DNA of 23,699 bases from a virus, in the IMG/VR virus record IMGVR_UViG_3300031143_000034, positions 1-23,699 of that record; one strand, 5' to 3'. The position numbers were made by a program, and so were the translations under genes. This document shows, one piece after another, positions 13,674 to 20,899 of the stretch; the first letter of the stretch is position 1; each line of letters starts with the position of its first letter. Under the pieces are notes generated by a model that made no database searches, had not been told where the DNA came from, and worked only from the letters and a program-made list of their open reading frames with translations.

Positions 13674-14309
13674 TTAATTGTAATACTCTTCGCATTTCTC
13701 AATGACATACTGTAGGTCATTATCTATATGTAGCTCATCGAACATCTCCATTGGGCTCTTTGCAGAGTCCTTACCTAGAGACTGTGTTCTAAATCTGTGC
13801 TTCATTCCGTCTTCGGCTAGATGATTGTCAGTGAATAGACATAGAACGAATTCCTTCTCTACTCTCTTCTTCCATCTGTTACCATCGACAGCAACATAAC
13901 GCTCTTCTACACCCTCTCCGCTGTCGTATGCAGCGTCTATAGCTATATATACAACGTACTTGTCAGTGTTCTTGCTTATGTTTAATATCCTATCGATTTC
14001 CTTGTTGTAGAATGACCACACATCAAATCCTTTGAATCTTATATCAGCCTCTCTGTATATCATTTCGATAAGAGATGTGAATGATTCAATAACGATAACA
14101 TCAATCTTGTCTGAGGCTAATGCTTGCGTTAAGGTCTTGTTGAATGTAGCCAGATCGGCAACAGGTACATTCTGGAAAGCCTTAGCTCCCTTGAATGGTA
14201 GTTGTTTTCTCTCTGTGTTTATGACCGCCGTTCTTGTGGGGTCAAGGTTCCGTAGTGATGTGCTCTTTCCTGAGCCACTCTTCCCTACGACAATGATGTT
14301 TGGTTTCAT
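13674..14309 (-). CDS. Sak4-like RecA-fold ATPase (AAA_24 type)
   Basis: 211 residues from the ATG at 14309, which overlaps the HU-like gene's stop as ATGA; a longer frame would run into that gene. Walker A is GKSGSGKST at 9-17, right at the N-terminus, and Walker B is VIVIESF at roughly 72-78. Length, N-terminal P-loop and TAVINTERK (beta-strand 2 region) fit the RecA-core Sak4 proteins, single-domain relatives of RAD51 that promote annealing. The downstream gene is a probable SSB and the next a RusA-like resolvase, which supports a recombination role. Confidence 0.75.
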   Translation of the reverse strand: MKPNIIVVGKSGSGKSTSLRNLDPTRTAVINTERKQLPFKGAKAFQNVPVADLATFNKTLTQALASDKIDVIVIESFTSLIEMIYREADIRFKGFDVWSFYNKEIDRILNISKNTDKYVVYIAIDAAYDSGEGVEERYVAVDGNRWKKRVEKEFVLCLFTDNHLAEDGMKHRFRTQSLGKDSAKSPMEMFDELHIDNDLQYVIEKCEEYYN

Positions 14310-14542
14310 TTGTCTTTGGTTTTTAACTTTAAATAATCTTCCATGTTTAGCTTGTCGTCTTTCCTCCAAGTCTCTCTCGATGAACAAACAAACTTCATAA
14401 AGCCTCTAAGCATAACCTTCTCGTCCTTAGCGAATCTCTCCTCTAAGCTCTCGAAGGTTTTACTTATAGCTAGCTTGATTGTTTTCTTTGAATAAGGTAG
14501 CTGTTCTGCTATCCTATTTACTATGTCGTCTGTAGTTTTCAT
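14306..14542 (-). CDS. HU/IHF-like DNA-binding protein
   Basis: 78 residues from the ATG at 14542. DDIVNRIAEQLPYSKKTIKLAISKTFESLEERFAKDEKVMLRGFMKF follows the HU layout: two N-terminal helices, then the GFG-like turn, here RGFMKF. The DNA-binding arm is short and charged (SRETWRKDDKLNM), so it may be a reduced HU. It could bend DNA at the phage origin or promoters. It has a promoter directly upstream and overlaps the Sak4-like gene. Confidence 0.72.
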   Translation of the reverse strand: MKTTDDIVNRIAEQLPYSKKTIKLAISKTFESLEERFAKDEKVMLRGFMKFVCSSRETWRKDDKLNMEDYLKLKTKDK

Positions 14543-14547
14543 TACCA

Positions 14548-14578
14548 CAAATATAGTGAATTAACCTGAATTGTGCAA
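14548..14578 (-). promoter_or_regulatory. Full Bacteroidetes promoter before the HU-like gene
   Basis: TTG (14578-14576), 20 bases, then TATATTTG (14555-14548) on the minus strand match the TTG-N(17-23)-TAnnTTTG form. The ATG is only five bases after the -7 box, so the transcript would be leaderless or nearly so. Confidence 0.65.
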
Positions 14579-14590
14579 AGTTTTCAACAG

Positions 14591-15892
14591 CTAAAACTTC
14601 TCTTCTATCTCTACGAACTTGGTTAAGTAACCAATAAACTTCAGCCATTTGCTACCTATACCTATGTTCCTTCCCTTTGCGAATATAATCTCTGCCAGTC
14701 CTTCGGTGTTGTTACCGTTCTGGTCTTCAGTAAATCCGTAATACTCTGGTCTATAGACTAGTATAACTGCGTCTGCAGCTTGCTCTATCTCTCCTGACTC
14801 TCTAAGATTAGAGAGCATAGGTCTAGAAGCTTCATTGCGTTCCACTCCCCTAGATAGTTGCGACAGGGCTAGTATAGTAATATCCAATTCCTTGGCTATG
14901 TTCTTCAAACCCCTAGCTATTTTAGCTATCTCTTGCTCTCTAGATGTTCCCTTAGCAGGACTAGAAACCAACTGTAGATAGTCTACCATAACCAGCTTAA
15001 CTTTCTTAGTTACTACATACTGACGAATACGATTCAGTAAATACCTCAACGAAGTATTAGCACATTCATCTATATACAAATCAGTACGCTCAATAACACC
15101 CGTAGAGGTATGTATCTTAGCCCATTCGTCAGCAGTTAACGTACCCTTTAAGATGTACTTGTTATCAACCTCGGACTCAGCGCTCACAAGCCTAGCCATA
15201 AGCTGATTGACAGACATCTCATAAGAGAATATAACTGTAGGATAATTCATAGCAGATGCGTTATACGCCAATGATAGTGAAAACGATGTCTTACCCATAG
15301 ATGATGCACCACCAATAATAATTAAATCTTGTGGTTGCCACCCACCTGTAAACTTATCTATGTTAGCGAACCCACTAGGGATTCCTGATAAGCCTTCGGT
15401 TGCGGCATTCTTTTCAATCATCTTGATTACATCTCGTAATCTATCTGTCATCTCTACTATGCCTTCCTTAGACTCCGAGGTTATAGCGGTCATGCTAGTC
15501 TCTATCTTAGATACTGTAGAGTCAATCTCCTTACTATCTATATTCATCAAGACTTCTTCACATAATACTTTTATGTTCTTCTTCTTGTATAGGTTTGTAA
15601 GGTATTCGATGAGAGTCTCTATGTTTTGTGTGTATGCATCACCGTGTGATATACATAGACCTAGTTCATAGTCTAGTCCTTTCATTTTAAGGACACCTAA
15701 CTCGGTCATACACTTAAGCATGTCGAACTTATCACCCTTCTGATACTTGTCGTCTATCCACCCGAATATAGCTATCCTGTGCACTGACGAGAACAACTCC
15801 TTCTTTAGTAGTTGGTGTTGGTCGTAGTATGAGTTTGGTTTGTTCATTAGCCACCATAGTAGCGCTCTCTCTATGTCTTCATTATCGCTCAT
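14591..15892 (-). CDS. dnaB: Replicative DNA helicase, DnaB family
   Basis: A 433-residue protein, close to the usual 430-470. The N-terminal helical domain spans about 1-140, and the RecA-fold C-terminal domain starts at GLSGIPSGFANIDKFTGGW (167-185). Walker A is GGASSMGKTS at 194-203, Walker B VMVDYLQLV at 301-309, then LALSQLSRGVE at 341-351 and SNLRESGEIEQAAD at 361-374. It unwinds DNA at the replication fork as a hexamer. Its ATG overlaps the end of the probable helicase loader by 11 bases, a typical loader-helicase pairing. Confidence 0.96.
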   Translation of the reverse strand: MSDNEDIERALLWWLMNKPNSYYDQHQLLKKELFSSVHRIAIFGWIDDKYQKGDKFDMLKCMTELGVLKMKGLDYELGLCISHGDAYTQNIETLIEYLTNLYKKKNIKVLCEEVLMNIDSKEIDSTVSKIETSMTAITSESKEGIVEMTDRLRDVIKMIEKNAATEGLSGIPSGFANIDKFTGGWQPQDLIIIGGASSMGKTSFSLSLAYNASAMNYPTVIFSYEMSVNQLMARLVSAESEVDNKYILKGTLTADEWAKIHTSTGVIERTDLYIDECANTSLRYLLNRIRQYVVTKKVKLVMVDYLQLVSSPAKGTSREQEIAKIARGLKNIAKELDITILALSQLSRGVERNEASRPMLSNLRESGEIEQAADAVILVYRPEYYGFTEDQNGNNTEGLAEIIFAKGRNIGIGSKWLKFIGYLTKFVEIEEKF

Positions 15893-16484
15893 CTCTACCC
15901 TTTATTTCTCGTTTAATAGTTAAGACATTGGGTAGGCTTATCTTCTCTAGTTCATCTGTCCATCTCTCGTTCTTTATCCATCTCTCAGGATTCTGTAGGT
16001 CGGGAACAAACTTACCTAGAGCCGTCATTCTAACACCGTAGTCTATCTGATCTTTAAGAGAGCTTATGATAACTTCATACAGTTCATCGTTAGGTTTAAG
16101 TTTCATCCACTCATATAGAGCCTTCTTCTTACCTATCTTTGTTGGCACTATATGCCAGTATGTATTAAACTTAAGCTCTTGCTTAACTCTATCGGCTGGG
16201 GTTATCTTAGTTTTATTAACACTAAACAACCTTCTAGCCTTGGGCGTAAAGCTAAGGAAATCATATTTCAACAGCAAGTATCCATCAAATTCTAACTCTG
16301 TATAGCACCTTTCTAATTGATCGTGCGTATACCCGTAGTACTCTTTTAGTACCTTGTGCCAGGTCTCGTGGTTGTCTGTATTGACATGCCAGTCTAAGAC
16401 TAGGTATGATAATAAACTCATACCCAAGTCATTAGCCTCGAACTCTCCTAAGAAATCATCGCATACCTTAGTTAGTTTAACCAT
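15882..16484 (-). CDS. Probable replication initiation protein or helicase loader
   Basis: A 200-residue protein. The N-terminal part looks like a winged helix (LLSYLVLDWHVN...HDQLERCYTELEFDGYLLLKYDFLSFTPKARRLF). The C-terminal part has VPDLQNPERWIKNERWTDELE, close to the NPxTWLNxxRWxDE pattern at the end of many phage replication and loader proteins. Direct overlap with dnaB supports a loader. Sequence-specific origin binding by the winged helix is possible but not shown. Confidence 0.68.
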   Translation of the reverse strand: MVKLTKVCDDFLGEFEANDLGMSLLSYLVLDWHVNTDNHETWHKVLKEYYGYTHDQLERCYTELEFDGYLLLKYDFLSFTPKARRLFSVNKTKITPADRVKQELKFNTYWHIVPTKIGKKKALYEWMKLKPNDELYEVIISSLKDQIDYGVRMTALGKFVPDLQNPERWIKNERWTDELEKISLPNVLTIKREIKGRDER

Positions 16485-17365
16485 AGCCCGTCCTTCTTCA
16501 TCTGGCTTACACTTAACTTTAAAGCTGTTGATACTATGTCTGAACCTTTACCGTTAAGGTTAAAGTCAAACCATTCATCGGTGTTAGATTCCTTAACCTT
16601 GTGTGTAAGGTAGTGAGTAACTCCATTAAATAATCCATAGTAACTAGAACCCTTCATCGCCATTTCACCTACGATACTTGCGTTTAGTTTCTCTCTCTTG
16701 TCTTTGGTTTCTTGTAGCACTCTCTTTCCGTCTACTCTTCCTACTAAGTTTAGTATCTCATCTACAAACTCTTGGCTTGGTGATGTCGTACCTAACTTCT
16801 TCATTACTACACTTAATCCTGTAGTATTACGGTGTATCAACTCATCGAGCTTGTTGTGCTCAGTGATACCCTCCATTCTTTTGGTGTGCTTAATTATGTG
16901 CTGGTTGTCTTTGTCAGCCATAAGCAATCCAAACATGTTAGAACAGCTATGTAGCTTAGTTGTAATACCAAACGCTAACCTAGCTGATCCATCGTGAGAT
17001 GATACTGCATATACATATGTATCTGCCATCTCTGAACCGAAGTCTACCTGCTTGTCTATCTTGATGAAGAAGAATACTTTTCTACCTCCTCTAAACATAC
17101 CGCACTTAGACTTACTCAAATCGTACCGTTCATCGCCTATCTTTTCTAATATAACATCTAGTAGGTCGTTGTTCTGTTTGACCACGTATCTATCCGTCAC
17201 GCAACCTAGTGGGGTTCTCGTGTCGTTTCTTAGTGTTGTGTAGAATGGTGTGTCGTCGTATCCTTGTAGGTCTGACGCTTCTGTAAACATTTTCTGCTTA
17301 CTTACGGTAAAGTTAAGCCCTCCTCTTTCGAGAAAGGCTACTTTGTTTATTTCTGTACTATTCAT
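16472..17365 (-). CDS. DUF932 phage/plasmid-like protein
   Basis: A 297-residue protein with the features of the DUF932 family: an N-terminal GLNFTVSKQKMF-type region, TRTPLGCVTDRYVVKQN, GGRKVFFFIKIDK, then YVYAVSSHDGSARLAFGITTKLHSCSNMFG and HTKRMEG. The family is common on plasmids and phages, roughly 260-370 residues, with no settled biochemical role. It overlaps both neighbours, so it is co-transcribed with the helicase loader and DnaB. Confidence 0.85.
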   Translation of the reverse strand: MNSTEINKVAFLERGGLNFTVSKQKMFTEASDLQGYDDTPFYTTLRNDTRTPLGCVTDRYVVKQNNDLLDVILEKIGDERYDLSKSKCGMFRGGRKVFFFIKIDKQVDFGSEMADTYVYAVSSHDGSARLAFGITTKLHSCSNMFGLLMADKDNQHIIKHTKRMEGITEHNKLDELIHRNTTGLSVVMKKLGTTSPSQEFVDEILNLVGRVDGKRVLQETKDKREKLNASIVGEMAMKGSSYYGLFNGVTHYLTHKVKESNTDEWFDFNLNGKGSDIVSTALKLSVSQMKKDGLWLN

Positions 17366-17510
17366 CTGCGTTATCTTTAACTAGTTGTATTTTATACTCC
17401 TCGTATAATGCTTCTTCTTTAAGCATGTTCTGTTCCATAGCGCTATCGCTATACAGTTCCTCTAACTCTTGGTTAGCTTGCCTAATGGCAAGGTCTTTCA
17501 TGTGTCCCAT
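17358..17510 (-). CDS. Hypothetical protein, 50 residues
   Basis: A very acidic helical peptide (RQANQELEELYSDSAMEQNMLKEE within it), likely coiled coil. The ATG lies five bases after the stop of the preceding gene and the stop overlaps the DUF932 start by 8 bases, so the frame fills an otherwise empty operon gap exactly. No family is recognised. Confidence 0.65.
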   Translation of the reverse strand: MGHMKDLAIRQANQELEELYSDSAMEQNMLKEEALYEEYKIQLVKDNADE

Positions 17511-17515
17511 GATGA

Positions 17516-17752
17516 TTATTTTAATGTTAACTTCTTGGTTACTACTATATCCAACACCTCGTAGTTAGTTGATGAATTTACTATGTAACCTCTATCTCTT
17601 AGAGCGTCCATGATTTGATGACGATAGTTCCATAGGTCTTTGTCCCATCCTCTAGCATCGCATACAGATAGCTTAGCTGTACCGTCGTTTTCTACACGGT
17701 TAGCCATTCCATCTATAAGGTTCTGAATCTCTCCTTCTATTCTACTACTCAT
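17516..17752 (-). CDS. Hypothetical protein, 78 residues
   Basis: A small alpha/beta-looking protein (MSSRIEGEIQNLIDGMANRV..., RHQIMDALRDRGYIVNSST). It overlaps the upstream 68-residue gene by 8 bases. The helix-turn-strand layout (DALRDRGYIV) recalls small winged-helix or ribbon folds, but I cannot assign a family. Confidence 0.65.
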   Translation of the reverse strand: MSSRIEGEIQNLIDGMANRVENDGTAKLSVCDARGWDKDLWNYRHQIMDALRDRGYIVNSSTNYEVLDIVVTKKLTLK

Positions 17753-17951
17753 TAGTTACCTTTTTACGTAGTTTGATGATCGATTGTAGAAGTTCATTAT
17801 CTTCTTCGGCCATGTATTCGCCTTCGTAGTTTATGTAATCTTCTGTTAACTCTTTAGTGAGTCTTTCTATCTCAGCTAAATCTTCCTTAATCTCGTCTAA
17901 GTTCTTGAGCAAAGCTCCTATCCTTAGTTCATTGAATTCTCCTAGGCTCAT
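17745..17951 (-). CDS. Coiled-coil protein, 68 residues
   Basis: Nearly all helical and acidic, with heptad-like Leu/Ile spacing (LLKNLDEIKEDLAEIERLTKEL). The ATG overlaps the stop of the 57-residue gene as ATGA. It is probably a small dimeric partner or anti-host protein; no family is recognised. Confidence 0.68.
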   Translation of the reverse strand: MSLGEFNELRIGALLKNLDEIKEDLAEIERLTKELTEDYINYEGEYMAEEDNELLQSIIKLRKKVTNE

Positions 17952-18121
17952 TTCTTTTCATTTACTTGAATACCAAATTTATCCTTAAACGCTATGTCTA
18001 ATTCTAACTGCTCATCTAATGGTAGCTTATTATGCAACCATTCTATCTCACCTACAGGTGCGTCGCATTCTGTTAGCAACCACTCTGCATAGAGTTGAGA
18101 AAACTTCTTAGGTTCTGCCAT
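17948..18121 (-). CDS. Hypothetical protein, 57 residues
   Basis: A small soluble helical protein (MAEPKKFSQLYAEWLLTECD...). It starts 18 bases after the amidoligase stop and ends in an ATGA overlap with the next gene, so it is embedded in the operon although short. It contains a TAAATTTG that resembles a promoter box, but that is probably coding sequence. No family is recognised. Confidence 0.65.
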   Translation of the reverse strand: MAEPKKFSQLYAEWLLTECDAPVGEIEWLHNKLPLDEQLELDIAFKDKFGIQVNEKK

Positions 18122-18139
18122 GTGTTTTAAATAATGGGG

Positions 18140-19540
18140 CTAAATCGCCCCGTTAAATTTATCCTTCCTACTATTAACATACCTAGATACTTGACCTCCC
18201 AGATTATCTCCGAGAGCTGAATGTAATACCTCGTCTAAGGTTATACCTCCAGGTAAGTTTCTAGCTTCCCAAATTCTTCGCTGGTTATTCTCAACGAAGT
18301 TTACAAATGCCATACATATCAACGTCCAATTACGGATCTTCTCATAGTTCATGGACGCTCCATGATTTCTGAACTCAATAGTGTTATGACCATTAGCTTG
18401 GCTATACCCAACCATATTTAACCATGTATACCTCTTTGAAGGATACCTACCTAATCTGGTTTTCTTGTTGTTATCCGCATCCAATGTGCATGAAGAATAA
18501 ATCAAGTCTGCTAAATGTTCTTTGTAATTCTTGAAAGTCATCTCCTTATGTTTAGTAGGGATAGGCTTACAATACGTACTACGCTTTCTAGATGGTGGCA
18601 TCATTTCAAAGACCTCATCTTGAAGCATTAAGCCTAAGTGAGTAGCCATGATAGTGAACCTTCTATTAAATGTAGCTCCACCTATGTGTACATGTATACC
18701 ACATTGAGAATCAATCTCGCAGTTTTCTTGTACGGTATCACAAACTTTCTTGAGCATGCTTAACCCTGAATCTCCTACAAGAACTCCAGTTACATATTCC
18801 TTACCGCTTATACTACCATCATTTACTGCAGATACATTTAAATCATTACCTTCACTAGTCGGTACATAACCTCCTGATGTCTCTACTTCAACACCGAATG
18901 TATATCTCATACCGTTAGTGTTGGTGAATGTCGTAGACATTGTACCACGATCCCTAGCATACTTAGACATCTTTTGGCCTTCGCTAGCTACAGACGAGTT
19001 ATCGAACGTACTTCCTCCATTACCTTCATCCCCTCCGTTCTCGCAGTTGTCAAAGTTGTGGTTGTTTGAATGTCTATACTCTTCACATCCATCGCAATAG
19101 TATACATCATTGTTGTCTGCTGCGCAGCTATCTATATACGTTTCGTCGTCGTCTGAACAGAATATAAGGTCATCAGAGTCTTCATGTACTTGAATCATAT
19201 CTCCGCTACCGTCTATAACGCTTCTAGAGACTTCTTCAGAATATCTATCTTCATTAAGAATACACCAAAAGGTGTCGTCATAATTCATAAGCTCTCCGTC
19301 GTATATACGTACTACGTCGTATTCCTCTTGAAGTAATTCAAAAGCGTCATCACGCTTAGGGCTGTTGTGTAACTCTTCCGATGAGCGTATGTCATAAACA
19401 CTTAGGTCTACGACAACAGGACTGCTCATGCAAGGTTCGTATAACTCGAACTCGTCGCTTATCTCCTCCTCCTCTTCTATGAGTAATACGTCAACGCTTT
19501 CCTCTTCCTCTAATATTGAGTCGATTGTTTCTCTTGGCAT
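18140..19540 (-). CDS. Amidoligase (Amidoligase_2 family) with acidic, cysteine-containing N-terminal region
   Basis: A 466-residue protein. The C-terminal 260 residues carry the amidoligase (COOH-NH2 ligase) pattern: GVEVE at 216-220 (metal-binding Glu pair), NDGS at 240-243, CGIHVH at 280-285, RYTWLN at 370-375 and TIEFRNHGAS at 387-396. This fold is related to glutamine synthetase and gamma-glutamylcysteine ligase and forms amide bonds using ATP. The first 130 residues are strongly acidic; a Cys cluster (128, 139, 149, 152, 166, including CDGC) may bind zinc. Family members often lie next to glutamine amidotransferases, as here, suggesting modification of a peptide or protein. The target is unknown. 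Confidence 0.85.
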   Translation of the reverse strand: MPRETIDSILEEEESVDVLLIEEEEEISDEFELYEPCMSSPVVVDLSVYDIRSSEELHNSPKRDDAFELLQEEYDVVRIYDGELMNYDDTFWCILNEDRYSEEVSRSVIDGSGDMIQVHEDSDDLIFCSDDDETYIDSCAADNNDVYYCDGCEEYRHSNNHNFDNCENGGDEGNGGSTFDNSSVASEGQKMSKYARDRGTMSTTFTNTNGMRYTFGVEVETSGGYVPTSEGNDLNVSAVNDGSISGKEYVTGVLVGDSGLSMLKKVCDTVQENCEIDSQCGIHVHIGGATFNRRFTIMATHLGLMLQDEVFEMMPPSRKRSTYCKPIPTKHKEMTFKNYKEHLADLIYSSCTLDADNNKKTRLGRYPSKRYTWLNMVGYSQANGHNTIEFRNHGASMNYEKIRNWTLICMAFVNFVENNQRRIWEARNLPGGITLDEVLHSALGDNLGGQVSRYVNSRKDKFNGAI

Positions 19541-19695
19541 AATTTCTTAATGTTTTTAAGCTTACGCTTCACAGACGCTATATCAGCGTTGTTGTTATTA
19601 TTAGAACGAAGAGATAAGCCCTCTAAAGAGCTTATAACTTCATTCGTAAACTGTTCGTCTGATATGAATATCAGTAATTTCTCTAGATTATTCAT
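19510..19695 (-). CDS. Hypothetical protein, 61 residues, between amidotransferase and amidoligase
   Basis: Overlaps the amidotransferase stop by 8 bases and the amidoligase start by 31 bases, so it is translationally linked to both. It is helical with a run of five Asn (NNNNN at about 32-36) and a Lys-rich end (VKRKLKNIKKL). It could be a small substrate or adaptor of the modification enzymes, an idea based on position only. Confidence 0.6.
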   Translation of the reverse strand: MNNLEKLLIFISDEQFTNEVISSLEGLSLRSNNNNNADIASVKRKLKNIKKLCQEKQSTQY

Positions 19696-20674
19696 AGATT
19701 TTTTCCTCTACATTGTTAACACCATAAGACTTATCATATAGCTCATCAAGCAACTTCTCTAAAGCAGTCTCTTGTGTCTCGTCTATGATTCCGTTGTACA
19801 TTAAATCTTGCAGTGCTTGACACTGAATCTCTTCTGTGCTCTGTCCTATGTAGTACTCTTCCTTCTCTGTTTTAGAGACATACGATGCATTGTATTTAGC
19901 GGTTGCATAAGGGTCTTCGTTCTCATTAACGTCCCACTTATTCCATATCTCCTGCTGTTCCTTAGTCACTGTATATTCGTTAGTCTTGTAGTCTGTCCAG
20001 TTCTTAACCTTAGTACCAACCTCTTGAACATACGTGGTAGGAATATCCTTAGTGTACTCAAGCTTACCATCGTTATAGATGAATAGCTTTTCCTTTTCCA
20101 CTTCCTCAATCTTACCACCATCAGGACATATATCTTGCAACCCTTCCTTCAATGAAGAGAAATAGATACCACCCTCAACCTCAAGCATATACAACGGATT
20201 GTTACGTCTGTATATATATAGCTTGTTGTCTGACTCAGTCCATACAGCGTTGATAGTACCACCATGCTCACCTAATGTTAAGTGATCATTGGTGGCTACC
20301 ATCGCTTCGTAAATAGCTTTACTATCTACGTCGGGGGAATCGAAACTATACTTCTTAGCAGTGTCTTTGTAATTGGATAACACACCATTATGACACCCAA
20401 TGTAGGAGCCTATAATATAAGGGTGTGTGTTCTCAGCAGTCTTTGTACCGTGAGTTGCATACCGTGTATGCCCAATCGCTAGATTTACCTCGCTTACATC
20501 AATGAATCTATTTAAAAATCCTGATGTTTCTAATGTCTTATATAATCTAGAACCTTCAGGTCCTTCTGTATATAATCCAGTTGAATGTCCACCTCTACTA
20601 TCGTTATCGTTTAGTAGGTGCATTATCTTTGCAATGTTTACACTCTTGCCAGAGTATGCAGTTATACCACACAT
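19688..20674 (-). CDS. Class II glutamine amidotransferase
   Basis: A 328-residue protein. The start gives MCGI, placing the nucleophile at Cys2 after Met removal. Other glutaminase motifs are SRGGHSTG at 26-33, GHTRYATHG at 68-76, NTHPY at 82-86, CHNGVLSNY at 94-102 and DVDSKAIYEA at 115-124. It releases ammonia from glutamine. There is no PRPP, sugar-isomerase or synthetase domain; instead about 110 residues at the C-terminus (from about 220) are acidic and unrecognised. With the amidoligase two genes downstream it probably supplies ammonia, or itself edits gamma-glutamyl groups, in a peptide-modification pathway. Confidence 0.9.
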   Translation of the reverse strand: MCGITAYSGKSVNIAKIMHLLNDNDSRGGHSTGLYTEGPEGSRLYKTLETSGFLNRFIDVSEVNLAIGHTRYATHGTKTAENTHPYIIGSYIGCHNGVLSNYKDTAKKYSFDSPDVDSKAIYEAMVATNDHLTLGEHGGTINAVWTESDNKLYIYRRNNPLYMLEVEGGIYFSSLKEGLQDICPDGGKIEEVEKEKLFIYNDGKLEYTKDIPTTYVQEVGTKVKNWTDYKTNEYTVTKEQQEIWNKWDVNENEDPYATAKYNASYVSKTEKEEYYIGQSTEEIQCQALQDLMYNGIIDETQETALEKLLDELYDKSYGVNNVEEKIYE

Positions 20675-20686
20675 ATCGTTTCTTAT

Positions 20687-20899
20687 TTAAGTTAGTTGTC
20701 TGTTGCTGTAGAATATTCTACTAGCTGGCTGTGCTCTTCCCTCTCTTGGGGTGAGCATAATCTTGTCGTCTTCTTCTGTTACCGTGTATCGCTTTAAACT
20801 CAAGAAGAGGTACAGTTTCCCGTCCTCTATCTTGGTTGTAAGCGTCTTAGGCTTCAGTCTCAAAGACTTCAACAAGACCTTGAATCTTTCTTTGTTCAT
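20687..20899 (-). CDS. Hypothetical protein, 70 residues
   Basis: Starts at the ATG at 20899 (an upstream ATG pair at 20920-20923 would add eight residues), within the end of the preceding gene, and stops 12 bases before the amidotransferase. It is basic, with a probable beta-hairpin (LKPKTLTTKIEDGKLYLFLSL) and an Arg-rich end. No family is recognised; its place suggests an accessory of the modification module. Confidence 0.6.
   Translation of the reverse strand: MNKERFKVLLKSLRLKPKTLTTKIEDGKLYLFLSLKRYTVTEEDDKIMLTPREGRAQPASRIFYSNRQLT

Noticed and set aside
14032-14400. + strand frame of 122 codons
   Set aside because: It is a shadow of the Sak4-like and HU-like genes, both with clear family motifs.
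17974-17981. TAAATTTG promoter-like box on the minus strand
   Set aside because: It lies inside the 57-residue coding sequence with no -33 box and no gap before the next gene.
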